Positions 30,875-41,000 of a stretch of 61,995 nucleotides of DNA are shown in pieces. This stretch comes from Acephala macrosclerotiorum (taxonomy: Eukaryota > Ascomycota > Leotiomycetes > Helotiales > Mollisiaceae). The notes under the pieces are model-generated. The model had not been told where the DNA came from, did not search any database, and was given only the letters and a program-made list of their open reading frames with translations. The first letter of the stretch is position 1. Each line of letters starts with the position of its first letter. The stretch is from NCBI GenBank assembly GCA_014904845.1, contig MU119443.1, positions 1 to 61,995 on the forward strand, written 5' to 3'. Made by a program: the position numbers and the translations under genes.

Positions 30875-31460
30875 ATGACAACAGTACGCGACTTTCCCTG
30901 CCTCCGGAAGCAATGCTAACCAACTTCTGGGAACCCATCCTCTCCTTCAACAGGTACCACTGACCGTTTCTCCTTTCGTATCGTTACCTACAGCGACGAC
31001 TCTCCCATATACATACAAGAACCTCCCATCAACATTACCAGCGGCATCAACAGGAACATCCTCGGGAGAAGAGAAGGCACAATACGTTGTATCATCTTCT
31101 GGTCATGCAGCGCATCCAGACGAGATCACAGCATCCTGCAAAGCCCTCCAATCATACATACAGAAAGTCCAAGATGATGCCGACAAGGAATTGAGAGCAT
31201 GGGAGGAAGCAATTGCTGCAAGAGAATTGGCAGAGAAGAGAAGGGTAGCTCCAGGCTGGTTAGACAGTGATGCGAGGATATTAGAACCAGAGAGGAGGCA
31301 TGCGAGTCGTGGGGAAGGGGGTAGATCGCAGGGAAATCTGATGGATGTCGATGTATCAAGTGCTGAGGCATCAGGTCTACGAAATGCTCCTGTTGTTGCG
31401 CCGAATGGTCCTGGAGATGAATTGGACCGCGCTTTTGGAGGGCTCGGATTGTCGAAGTAG
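30875..31460 (+). CDS. Small uncharacterised protein (171 aa), charged helix and PGWLD motif
   Basis: Function unknown. The model that keeps one frame is exon 1 30875-30883 (MTT), a 70-bp intron with donor GTACGC, branch GCTAAC and acceptor CAG, and exon 2 30954-31460. Exon 2 contains LPYTYKNLPSTLPAAS, GEEKAQYVVSSSGHAAHPDEI, a probable helix QSYIQKVQDDADKELRAWEE, then ELAEKRRVAPGWLDSDARILEP and an acidic, Gly-rich end. The intron of this model is itself open in another frame from the ATG at 30871 (TRLSLPPEA...FWEPILSF), which reads protein-like, so the true N-terminus may differ. The C-terminal 150 residues are well supported by an uninterrupted frame and regular codon use. Confidence 0.65.
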
Positions 31461-31627
31461 AGAACGGCTCTGATGATAGATGATTGATACCCCTTGAGAA
31501 TGCACATTTTCATCTTGAATATGGTTCTCTCCCCATTGGAATATTTCGTTGGTGCCTGATTTTAAAGGCACTAACTATTTCGACATAGCTTCACTTCTGT
31601 ACCAACTTTTCCTCCTCAAGCACTACA

Positions 31628-33592
31628 ATGCCTCCACGAATACCACGAGACGCGATTGGCCGGTCTTCGCCCTTCGGGCTACCAATTATCCCCTCTAGTC
31701 GACAAATATGTCCCATCTGCTCCATTTCCCGAGCTTCTCGACCACGGACCAAACGTCCTCACCCACCACCAATTCCTCAACATCGCATCCTAGCTCGACG
31801 ACAATCGAATCTAGCCAGTGCACCTGCAGTCGATACTCCATCTAAACTCTCTCCGAAAGCTGCGAGACTTGCGTTAAAGGATGCTTTGTTGGATCTGCAG
31901 AAGAACGCAGGGAGCTATGTCAATATCTCGAGATTACAGCTTGCATTGCGGGGTCTAGAGCAGGAAGCTGGCGATGAGACGATGCGGGTTGCAATACTAT
32001 GGATAGCAGATGGTGGCTCCTCTCTCAAAAAGGCCAAAGATCTGTTACGGCTCCTGGTTGCGGATCCGTTGAAGGCTGAGGAGGAATGGGAAAGGATACT
32101 GGCACAAGATTTGCCTGGGAGTAAACCTCTGCTGCTGAAAGTCAGACAAGAAGGTGCCGAGGAAGTGGTGGGTGGGAATAGATTGGTGACGGAGTTGCAT
32201 GTGAACTCACCGGTGTTGAATGGGCATAAGCTGGAGATTCTGGTGTTGGAGATGGATCCGCCGAGGGTTGGTGATGGGGCGACTTTTGAGGAGGCAGTGT
32301 TGGTTCCTACCATGGAGATTCCGACAAGTAGTACGGGGAGGTACACACCTGTTACTACACCAGTACACAAGTCTCTGATTGTTGCGGATGGGGTTATGGG
32401 GGCAGCGGCAGTTCTTGACTACCCTCTCAGTACCGACCGGAGCATCATCAGTACCGCTGTCGACCTTCAAGTTGGGAGTGAGCAAGAGAAGCCTGCTCTT
32501 CCGTTCCAACCTCTCGATCTCGTCTTGGCTGAGAAGTCTTTGGGGTCCTTCCGACAAAGTGTGGACAATGCTCTGCTCTACGAAGAGAATTGGTTCAAGT
32601 CTGGACTCCCAGAGATTCTAGATTGGGTGAGAAATGGCACCGCAGCTACAGAGGGAACGATGAAGCAGCCGCTGAGGAACCTCATCGAGTCTATGTTGAG
32701 AAATGCGACTGTGGCAATCGAGACAGAACGAACTCGCCAGCTAAGTGCAGCTCTTACTGCTAAGGTATCATCCTCGGATCTGACAGCGTTGAGGCAAGAG
32801 TTGTCCCAATGGGCAGAGAGGGCTCATACTGAGCTTCGGGACCAACTCGATGTTGCGTTCAACGGACGGAGATGGCGGAAGCTGGGTTGGTGGAAGCTTT
32901 TCTGGCGTGTCGACGACGTTTCCATGATTGCTTCAGACATCTTAAATCAACGCTTCCTCACAGATGCCGAGAAAGAAGTCATCTTCCTTGCTGGACAGAT
33001 CGACAAAGCTGGAGTGATCAAAGAGACTTTCCAAGCTTCACCAAAAAATTGGGCGTACAAGCGAGAGGCTGAGAAAGTCTCCGCTTCTACATTAGGCTCT
33101 GACCCGCCACCTCCCCTCATAAGGGATCTGATCAAGTCACCAAGGGACCACTTACCAGTCAAGATTAAACCTCATCCATGGCCTCTTCATATCCCAGCAA
33201 CTCGAGCATATCTATCTCAGGAAACTGTGCCTGCTTTGCAAGCATTAGCGCAGAAGCTCGTGCTACAGACCTTAAGCAGCTCAACGTTTTTCACAGCTTT
33301 TGGTGGGTTGGTCTACTTGTCTTCTATGTCGAATACACTCTACGAAGCTGGAGCTGTCACAGCCCTGGGGATTGTTTTCAGCTTACGGAGGATGCAAGGA
33401 AAATGGGAGAATGCTAGAGAATTTTGGGAAGGTGAAGTGAGGGAAGAAGGGAGGAAAGCTGTAAGGGGAGTGGAGGGGGTGGTTAGTAAGGTGCTTGATA
33501 CTCCCCATCAGCCGACAGAAAGAGACGTAGAATTGGACCAGGTGTTGGAGGCTGTAGGAAGAGCCGAATCTGCTCTTGCAGACAACAAGTGA
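31628..33592 (+). CDS. Mitochondrial membrane protein, Mmc1-like
   Basis: Single exon of 654 residues. The first 65 residues are Arg-, Ser- and Pro-rich without acidic residues (MPPRIPRDAIGRSSPFGLPI...), a plausible mitochondrial presequence. A helical body with LKDALLDLQKNAGSYVNISRL, heptad-like stretches and LQALAQKLVLQTLSS follows. Near residues 555-595 two hydrophobic segments (FFTAFGGLVYLSSMS and AGAVTALGIVFSL) separated by a short loop form a membrane hairpin. The layout resembles what I recall of fungal Mmc1-type mitochondrial membrane proteins, but I am not certain of that family assignment; the mitochondrial location and membrane hairpin are the safer statements. Confidence 0.7.
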   Translation: MPPRIPRDAIGRSSPFGLPIIPSSRQICPICSISRASRPRTKRPHPPPIPQHRILARRQSNLASAPAVDTPSKLSPKAARLALKDALLDLQKNAGSYVNISRLQLALRGLEQEAGDETMRVAILWIADGGSSLKKAKDLLRLLVADPLKAEEEWERILAQDLPGSKPLLLKVRQEGAEEVVGGNRLVTELHVNSPVLNGHKLEILVLEMDPPRVGDGATFEEAVLVPTMEIPTSSTGRYTPVTTPVHKSLIVADGVMGAAAVLDYPLSTDRSIISTAVDLQVGSEQEKPALPFQPLDLVLAEKSLGSFRQSVDNALLYEENWFKSGLPEILDWVRNGTAATEGTMKQPLRNLIESMLRNATVAIETERTRQLSAALTAKVSSSDLTALRQELSQWAERAHTELRDQLDVAFNGRRWRKLGWWKLFWRVDDVSMIASDILNQRFLTDAEKEVIFLAGQIDKAGVIKETFQASPKNWAYKREAEKVSASTLGSDPPPPLIRDLIKSPRDHLPVKIKPHPWPLHIPATRAYLSQETVPALQALAQKLVLQTLSSSTFFTAFGGLVYLSSMSNTLYEAGAVTALGIVFSLRRMQGKWENAREFWEGEVREEGRKAVRGVEGVVSKVLDTPHQPTERDVELDQVLEAVGRAESALADNK

Positions 33593-33993
33593 TGTACAAT
33601 ATCGTGTGTGTAATATTACCTCCTCTCCAGAACAAGGGCAGGGCAAAAGAATAATGTAATTTTACCTTGCCATCAGCCGATGCTTCAAAGACGCTACCAG
33701 GACTTCGCACTCCCTTAAAACAGTAGATGTAGAATCTTCTCAAGAACATGTGAAGCAGTAACAAGCTTCCTTAGACAGTCTTTAAAGTTGCGGTCCAAAA
33801 GGGAGTGGGGCACGTGAGGTCGGTTTAAGCCGAAGATGAGGCTGGACAAAATTCTTGCGCATACGAACTATTTCTTCCCCGTCATTTCTCCGCTACAACA
33901 TCATTCTTTTCCACAACATTGATCTCACACATAAGCTCCTTTCCTTTGTCTTGGTCTACGGAGTAACGGCGTAGCGGTATCCATTGATTCAAA
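33593..33993. other. Intergenic: upstream of WW-domain gene
   Basis: 401 bp, containing CT-rich leader sequence near 33870-33960. No gene seen. Confidence 0.5.
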
Positions 33994-34911
33994 ATGGCAC
34001 CAAGAAGGGAGAGGGAGGAGGAGAGTCAAGGAGAAAGGAGATTAGCCTCGCCCAGGCGCGAATTCGAGTCATCTGGCCCCAGAGACGAGTCGCCTGCCGA
34101 TGTTCGAGACGATCATGGAGAGGAAGACAAGGCAACACCTAGCGACGATGATCGCGATGAAGGAGAGGCGAGTTCAGAGGAGGATGAAGGGCTCGTGGTC
34201 ACAACGGAGAAGAATGCGGAGTGGTTGGAGAAACACAATGCGACGAGTGAACTATCAAGTGCAGACGGCTCTGCAGAAGCACCACTACTCCCCGAAGAAG
34301 CCATACCTCCCTTGCCATCAGAGGCGCCTCCGCTACCGGCAGAAGCACCACCTACAACCGAGCCAGAAGACGATGGATGGGCACCAATATGGGAGGAGAG
34401 CGCACAAGCTTTCTACTTCTACAATCGCTTCACCCACGCGACACAATGGACAAATCCTCGAGTACCAGAAGTAGCAGGAGCCCCAGGCGTTGAACCAGTT
34501 GCTCCGCCCCCAGCAGAAACCTCTCCACCTCCAGCTACCTCGGGCTACAATCCCGCGATTCATGGCGACTACGATCCCACTGCTTGGTATGCACAACCTT
34601 CCGCTCCTGAATCCGTACCACAAGGACCCACAGACGCAGCTGCCCAATATGCAGCGACGGCAGCTTTCAATCGCTTCACTGGCCGATTCCAAAACGCTGA
34701 GCTTACACCCGAGAACTTCAACGACGAGAATAAGAGCAAGCGACAAATGAACGCATTCTTCGATGTCGATGCCGCGGCGAACAGTCACGATGGACGAAGT
34801 TTGAAGGCAGAACGAAGTGGCAAGAAGCTATCAAAGACGGAGTTGAAGCAATTCAAGGAGAAGAGGAAGGCAAAGAAGGAAGAGAAGCGGAGAGCTTGGT
34901 TGAGGGATTAA
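33994..34911 (+). CDS. WW-domain protein, probable RNA-processing factor
   Basis: Single exon, 305 residues. The N-terminal 120 residues are acidic, then Pro-rich (LPSEAPPLPAEAPP). One WW domain spans about 127-157, with Trp129 and Trp152 as the two signature tryptophans and the YFYN aromatic core between them. A second conserved block, YDPTAWYA ... FNRFTGRFQNAELTPENFND ... KRQMNAFFDVDAAA, precedes a strongly basic tail (KKLSKTELKQFKEKRKAKKEEKRRAW). WW domains bind Pro-rich partners. The acidic/basic layout suggests a nuclear or spliceosome-associated role, which is inference. Confidence 0.85.
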   Translation: MAPRREREEESQGERRLASPRREFESSGPRDESPADVRDDHGEEDKATPSDDDRDEGEASSEEDEGLVVTTEKNAEWLEKHNATSELSSADGSAEAPLLPEEAIPPLPSEAPPLPAEAPPTTEPEDDGWAPIWEESAQAFYFYNRFTHATQWTNPRVPEVAGAPGVEPVAPPPAETSPPPATSGYNPAIHGDYDPTAWYAQPSAPESVPQGPTDAAAQYAATAAFNRFTGRFQNAELTPENFNDENKSKRQMNAFFDVDAAANSHDGRSLKAERSGKKLSKTELKQFKEKRKAKKEEKRRAWLRD

Positions 34912-35776
34912 GATGATACCATAGGATGGGAGGATATATTTGCTGGCGTTGTTTGCGAGGTCTGGAGTTGGATGGGAGCATACTACTGGAGTTACTTGCC
35001 TTGGGTCTTTCGGTGGCTGTTGAATGCATCATGGGTTTTGCTACAGAGGAAACTTTTGAGGGCGTTTGCCTGGCCTTGTCTTCCATGTATTGTACGAGGG
35101 TCGAGGAGATTCGAAAGCTATTCCATGCAGTACTAGTGAGAACTCTGGTCGTACGCATGGTGCTTGTATGTTGTGCATGGGTGGTGTGGTGTGATTTGAT
35201 TGCGATATTCCTCCGAACTGCTAGACTCGACCCAATGTAAGAATCTCGAAGACACATAGAACATCTCTGACCTTTTCTAGTGACTCGCCTGCTTCGGGAA
35301 GAGGTCATTGAAGGGGAACACAAGGGCAAGTCCCAATATTCGGTTAAAAAGGAGAGTCACGGGACTACTGTTGCTTCATTTGACCATCAAGACAACCTTT
35401 ACGCGGCGCTGCGCAAGTGAAGCGCATCTGCTAACTGTCTAACTATTCCTCTAAACTTCGTCTTCCGTTTTCTTCGCGTGTATTGCTTTTGTCGGGTTAA
35501 GATTTGGGATGATAAACTCATGGGATCAATTTTGCCTGTCCTCGAAGCGAGGAAAGAACAACGACGGTGGATAGTACCGCGACTTTCTTTGAAGCATTGT
35601 CAGTATTTGGGACAATGAAGATCCACAGACTCGAGTTTGCCTCGATCTCCTCGAAACGAGGAGGACTAGCGCCCTTTCCTATCCTTTACCTTTTCCAGGA
35701 CGGACGCGATTTCTCCAACAACTTCATCTTTTCAGGACCTCATCCAGAACCTCCCTCGAATCCTGGGACAATCGCA
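34912..35776. other. Gap downstream of WW-domain gene
   Basis: 865 bp. A plus-strand frame (34926-35240) and an overlapping minus-strand frame (35329-34853) have no domain signature and look like chance frames in the 3' flank. The region from about 35400 on is CT-rich and probably upstream sequence of the next gene. Confidence 0.5.
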
Positions 35777-36813
35777 ATGGCAAAATCCGCAAAGCCCTCG
35801 CCAGGGTTCTGGTATTTCGAAGCCACTACGGAAGAACTCAACACCCTCGCAAGCCTAGGCGACTTCGAAAAGCTCTTGATCGCGAAGCTGGTTCACACCT
35901 TGCGCCTTGGTGTTACTTTTACCAACGCAGACATACCGATGCGGAAGTCTCCATCAAGTCTACTACCGCGTCTGCGAAAGCCTGCCAGAAATGCGTCCTT
36001 GGTGCTTTGAAGAATTGTATAGAGGGCGACAAGTTCTTCCCGCTCCGCCTTACCGCGCCATCGATGCATCAAATCACTCAACTCCTCCCTCTCGATACTC
36101 CTCCGTCAGCAGCGCTGGTGTTCAAGATCTGCATCTTGCGCACTTTTGGAGTCGGCTCTCAAGATGCCATTAATGACTTAGCCAAGTCTCTCTCTACCAC
36201 CGAACCCGATCTGAAGAATCTCGATACTGTCATCCAAGGTGTAGGAAAGGGGAAGGATAAGATATCGCGTATCGTCTACGGGAGGAATCTACAGATCGTT
36301 CGCGCTTCCGTACCCGAGATGTTGGAGAAATTCTGGGCCTTTGCAAAGGAAATCATCAAGGACAAGGAGTCAACCACCCCATTGCCGACCTTCGAAGAAA
36401 TTCAAGATATTCTGTGCAGCGCCTCGATCCCTACTATCAAGCGACATGGTTTGCTAGCTTGGCTTATTACCAGCGACCTCGTTGAATGGAACATCTGCAA
36501 GGAACCCGAGATAGAGGACCTCGATGCGCATATTTCTACGAAGAAAGCTGGTCAATTGGGTCCTACTAAGGCTCTGAAGAGAATTGAGGATGGTTACAAG
36601 AAGACGAATGGTGATGAGGAAAGAGGATATATTCAACCTGATCCGAGTGAGGCTTTGGCCAATGTTTGGAGAGTTCTTGAGAATCCCCCTGCAGGTGCAG
36701 TTTGGCTTCAGGAATTGGTGGAGGAATGTAGGAACGCGCAAGGTCGAGCTCTTTCAGTCGTTGACTTGGAACATCTGCTTTGCAAGATTGACAGATACGG
36801 CGGCAAGGCCTGA
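35777..36813 (+). CDS. Unrecognised protein with one unplaced intron
   Basis: I do not recognise this family. An upstream frame from the ATG at 35777 reads MAKSAKPSPGFWYFEATTEELNTLASLGDF and is open to 36010. A second frame, open to the TGA at 36811-36813, holds most of the protein: VSIKSTTASAKACQKCV, LTAPSMHQITQLLPLD, ALVFKICILRTFGVG, VYGRNLQIVRASVPEMLEKFW and HGLLAWLITSDLVEWNI. The frame must change between about 35890 and 35960. Candidate introns (donor at 35891 with acceptor at 35958, or a shorter one starting near 35913) have weak signals, so the junction is unresolved. The predicted product is about 310-320 residues, mostly helical, with no membrane segment or signal peptide. Confidence 0.55.
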
Positions 36814-37489
36814 TTGATTGGATGGAACGGGGCCTGCCAACGTGGAGAAAGCTTGGGGAGCACGAATGTCGGGATTGGTGTTGGACATCTCATCGTACAG
36901 GATCTCGCCCATTCTGGTAGTATTGATCCTAGATCGATTGCCTGTTGTGGCTTGACTCGTCCAATATAAGTACCTATCACATGCAAGGCCCCTTGTCTTT
37001 TGAGAACGTGATTTTGTAGTTTGTGCAACATCCCCCATCTTCATCTTTGAATCCCATCCTGCCAGACATTCAGATTTCAAGTTGTGAAACCACGTGAAAT
37101 CAGCCTTTTCATTCTCCCAGTCTTGCTTGGACATTCATGGTCGACTGTAATCTCTATCTCCACAATAATGGTGGTTGGCCAATATCATGATGCTGTATAC
37201 ATGCTGGCTCATAACCCAACCCCGCCTGCAGTGAAGTCCCCCAATTTGTGGGAGATTCAGAGTCTTGCATGCAATAATTACAAAAACAGCTCGAGGCTGA
37301 AGCTGAATGGGATACTGCCACGTAAAATTTGGGCCGTTTTGCAGGATAAATAGTTTCTTTCATGGCAGCAACCTTCTTCCACTCTACACACCTTTACCCC
37401 TCGAATTCTACCACGGCCTTTAGTGCAACTCTATCCGAAATTCTTATCATCCATTGCATTCAGCAGAGTCTTTCCAATTCTCAAACGCA
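36814..37489. other. Intergenic: upstream of Diels-Alderase-like gene
   Basis: 676 bp. Minus-strand frames at 37134-36754 and 37031-36708 run antisense over the end of the preceding gene and show no domain. Confidence 0.5.
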
Positions 37490-38683
37490 ATGTTCAACCT
37501 CCTCATCCTAGCAGCCTTACTGCTCGCCGCCCTGATCCAAAGCCAATCGTTCGACACATACTGGCAAAACCACTGCACTATTTCCCTCTTCCATGCCTTC
37601 GACTCCATCAACTCCACCGTCACCATCGATACCTCACCCCTCACGCCTCCTGAAAACCCACGCTTTCAAACCGTAAACTCCACAGCCTGGGAACAATGGT
37701 ATTTCGACTCCATTGCCTCTGACGGACGATCCAATTCCGTCATAACCTTCTTCCGAGATCCGAGTTTGGATGTTTTGGGATTGGGGAGTTTGTGGGTGAT
37801 GCATGATGCTGTGTGGAGCAATGCGACGAGGAGTAGTGTGATTGAGTTCGTGGAGGAGGCGAGGGTTGTTGTTTGTCCTGGTTACACATATGGGATTTGG
37901 AATAGTAGTGATGTGGGGGTGGAGTTTTCGTTTAATGTTACGACGGATTTGACACAAGGAAGTATCTCGGTATCAACCCCAAAGACTCAGGGAAGTTTGA
38001 ATATCACCTCGATTGGTCCGGCTCGGTACCCAGATGGATTGCTTTATCCAAACAAGGGTGCATCTCTCCTCTTTGCTTCGATGTTGTGGTGGGCCGAGGC
38101 CATGCCAGCCGGCAACACTCAGGTTGATTTTAAGATCGGAGGCTCAGACATCAAGTTCTCGGGGTATGGAGGAGTTGATTACTTCGCAGGTTCGTACATC
38201 TGGGACTACATCTGCAAGGATTGGTACTGGATGCGAGGGGTCGTTGGTCCTTATTCGATCGTGTTCTGGCAATTCGTATCAGCAATCGACAACAATACAT
38301 ACACTTCCGCATTCCTCGTCCGAAGCGGCAACGTCATCTTCAGCACCCTGAATTCGGGTCCGACGACTGCTGGTCCTCAAGCTGCTTATGCCAAGATCAC
38401 ACTCCTCTATGGTGCTATAGACAACGTTACCGCACCGGCCGGACTGCAAGACACTGGGTATGCTTTGGACTTCTTCGAGGGGGTAGCAAATGGTGTGAAG
38501 GGGAGAAGTTGGCATTTTGAGACTGAGCATGAGAATGTTGGGTTCTCAACCGGGACGAGTACCAACAGCATGTACACGCGCTTCGCAGACTCTGCGAAGG
38601 GAGGAGAGAATGGGCAGAAAAGGTACAACGGGGCAATGAACTCCGAGCAGATGGTGACGAAGGTGATTTATCCACTCTTTTAG
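37490..38683 (+). CDS. Secreted Diels-Alderase-like / hydroxyneurosporene-synthase-fold protein
   Basis: Single exon, 397 residues from the ATG at 37490 (an in-frame TTG at 37454 is upstream). A signal peptide is evident (MFNLLILAALLLAALIQSQS). The body shows the two-domain lipocalin-like layout of fungal Diels-Alderases: FQTVNSTAWEQWYFDSIASDG, ITFFRDPS, IGPARYPDG, WDYICKDWYWMRGVVGPYSIVFWQF near residue 250, SAFLVRSGNVIFST, and a C-terminal YALDFFEGVANGVKGRSWHFETEHENVGF. Several Asn-x-Ser/Thr sites fit secretion. Known members act on polyketide-derived decalin or tetramic acid intermediates. No polyketide synthase or other biosynthetic gene is visible here, so the substrate is unknown and the family assignment is by recalled motif pattern. 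Confidence 0.72.
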   Translation: MFNLLILAALLLAALIQSQSFDTYWQNHCTISLFHAFDSINSTVTIDTSPLTPPENPRFQTVNSTAWEQWYFDSIASDGRSNSVITFFRDPSLDVLGLGSLWVMHDAVWSNATRSSVIEFVEEARVVVCPGYTYGIWNSSDVGVEFSFNVTTDLTQGSISVSTPKTQGSLNITSIGPARYPDGLLYPNKGASLLFASMLWWAEAMPAGNTQVDFKIGGSDIKFSGYGGVDYFAGSYIWDYICKDWYWMRGVVGPYSIVFWQFVSAIDNNTYTSAFLVRSGNVIFSTLNSGPTTAGPQAAYAKITLLYGAIDNVTAPAGLQDTGYALDFFEGVANGVKGRSWHFETEHENVGFSTGTSTNSMYTRFADSAKGGENGQKRYNGAMNSEQMVTKVIYPLF

Positions 38684-39103
38684 AGGCCTCCGAGAACTTT
38701 GAGAGCGGAACAGACATTCTGGAAAGCAGAGGACTCGGCTTAAAAATAGACGTCGGCAGGAAATTTGAGATGAATTGACAGCAAAACTAGCGATGACTAT
38801 AGCTTGCAAATATACACATTTGATTAAGCGGTGTCCTTTTCAGAAGCTTTAATGCTCTCACCTTTACTGGTACATTTTAGTGAGATGAAGTTGAGATGGA
38901 GGTCCTAAGGCTGTTCATGGGGTAATAGGCCAATAGCGGGGTTGGAGCGCTAGAGTGTTTAGGGAAAGCGCCCGCTGAAGCAGTTTGCAGCCTTGCGATA
39001 TTTTCTTCTAAAGCCTTGTCAACAACGATCAAGGCTTCAATCTTCCTCCTTCGCCGGCATATTCTACTGTCTTCGTTGCAAGCGATCGCAGCAAACCGTA
39101 ATC
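38684..39103. other. Intergenic: upstream of ICln/Lot5-type gene
   Basis: 420 bp with no gene supported. Confidence 0.5.
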
Positions 39104-40010
39104 ATGCCACCAACCACGATTCACGTTCAGCCGCAGCTAGACTCGTTCACCTCTCTCGAAGATCACCAGTCGCATACTCCAGAAACTTTCTACGATGGGA
39201 AGCCTGTACTTCACTACCACTCTGCAACGATCACTGCGCTGGGCGACCGCGATCAGATTGCGAAGCTTCCGTTCTTCTCATCTACAGATGGAGAGTTAGA
39301 AGGAGAGAATGCCTTGCACGAGGAGGTGGCCGCATTCATCAGTTCTGAGTACGCCACTCTTTCTCTCTTGCAGACTTTCGCTGACTGAAACTCACAGGAA
39401 CGCCACAATCTTCAATCCGAATACAAACATTGGTCTCTCTATTCCATACCCAGCCATCTCCCTACATGCGATTCAACGACTTGCCGACCCGCGAAACCCG
39501 TCAACACAAGTTCAAGGTCTCTATATGCAGCTTGAGCTGTTAGATCCTCATGCGGTTAGTGACGATGACGAGCCGAATGTTGTCGAATTGACTCTCATAC
39601 CCCCAATGACCGGAGAGACGAGCGATATTCAGAAGCTTTTCGACGCGGTATCGAACTGCTCGAACCTACATCCAGATCCTGCATTCGAGGGCGACGAAGA
39701 GGAAGATTATGATGATAGAATAGTCTTTGAGGGAAGTGTTGGCTACGAAGGCATCAGCGGACTTCCGGGAGTACAAAGAGGTGCTGCAGATGGCGGTCTT
39801 CCTCCTCCATTCCCAGGCAGCGGAGGCTGGATCACAGCTGAGAATGTGTCCGATTACTTTGATGCTGACGGAAATTGGATTGGAGGAGGGACCGGGGAAG
39901 AGAGTCTGGGTGATGGTGCAGGCAGGATCAGAACTCGGCAGGAAATGGACGGTGTGAATGGCGACGGAAACCATGAGTCCGATGATAACAAACGGCCGAG
40001 AACGGATTGA
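39104..40010 (+). CDS. ICln/Lot5-type protein (regulator of volume decrease family)
   Basis: Exons 39104-39348 and 39398-40010 (49-bp intron, donor GTACGC), 285 residues. The N-terminal half is a PH-like fold of the Voldacs/pICln family: LHYHSATITALGD, then across the splice junction SSENATIFNPNTNIGLSIPYPAISLHAIQR, VQGLYMQLELLDPH and VELTLIPP, followed by the acidic patch EGDEEEDYDD. pICln relatives chaperone Sm proteins for snRNP assembly; yeast Lot5 is a member of unknown role. The C-terminal part has YFDADGNWIGG and a Gly/Asp-rich tail ending in a basic KRPRTD. The start is the ATG at 39104; the frame is open further upstream but without conservation-like features. Confidence 0.82.
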
Positions 40011-41000
40011 TATTACGGGGTAGCAAATGAAACAATTATGATCCCGACTAGACGGCACTGCACCCCTGAGTCTGTTAAAGCTGGATTCGGAAATGCTTGC
40101 GGTGCCTGTTGCGATGCTGGATTCGAATTTGCTTCCAAGGCCTGTTCTGGTACCGAATACCGGGTCCCAAATGAGTCGAGCTTCACGGCGGCTAAAACAG
40201 CTCCGTTAGTCGTCGGGACACATTAGAAGTGAAGTCGGGAAGGATTTCGATATCTGGTCGGCCTCGTCATCAAAAAATATTCCCCTATCTCGTCCAATGC
40301 CGCTAAGTGATAACAGCTACACCACCCAGGAGAGTCAGGAGAGTCAGGAATCGGTCTGCAGCTACGCTCTTGACTGACTCGATGAGAAATGGGGGCAGCA
40401 CGTGATGAATATTGCTGATAAGAAGCCTGGAAAGGGGCGTTGGCGAAGGCTTCTGTATGGCTGCCACCGGCGGTCCTCGCCAAATTGACTTTTCTGCTGC
40501 AGGCTTTCTCAGCACTCCCATGCCCGCCATCATCCCAACTCGCCCAGAATCCAATCCAAATTCACCCACGGTAAATGCCACAGCCTCACGCAGGCCTCTC
40601 TGGCCCCTTCCGCCCTCCCCGACCTGGTCCTCTGCCGTCGTCCCATGTGCTTCGGCGGCACAGCAGCCTAGAGAATCACTTGACAGGCCCTCCGAGTGGC
40701 AGGGTAAACACAGAATCCCAGGGTTCGCGCACGAACTTCAGCTCCAGCTTGGCGCAAACCCGCCAGAAATGTCGAAATCGTTGTATGATCTGATTTGAAA
40801 AAGCCACAGCAAGCAGCATGCTAACTTCGACACCCACATACCGCCACCATTTGGCCCTCGCTGCGGCCAAATGAGTCGTTCATATCTATCACGATGCCAG
40901 AAGACTCGTCGTCTCTCTGCTGACACCCTCAGCCGCCAACCCGAGACCAACTGGAAGGATTGGGGTGGTCGACGTCTTGGATGTTTGCGGGGCGGCCACG
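40011..41000. other. Gap upstream of OPT transporter
   Basis: 990 bp. A plus-strand frame (40412-40798) is Pro-rich and has no domain. A tandem GAGAGTCAGG duplication sits near 40327-40347. Probably promoter and 5' leader of the transporter. Confidence 0.5.

Noticed and set aside
34926..35240. 104-codon hydrophobic plus-strand frame after the WW-domain gene
   Set aside because: Starts 15 bp after the WW gene stop, in its probable 3' UTR; hydrophobicity comes from T-rich sequence and no signal-peptide architecture is clear.
36754..37134. 126-codon minus-strand frame
   Set aside because: Overlaps the 3' end of the plus-strand gene antisense and shows no domain.
40412..40798. 128-codon Pro/Ser-rich plus-strand frame upstream of the OPT gene
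   Set aside because: Low complexity, no domain; more likely transporter promoter or leader.
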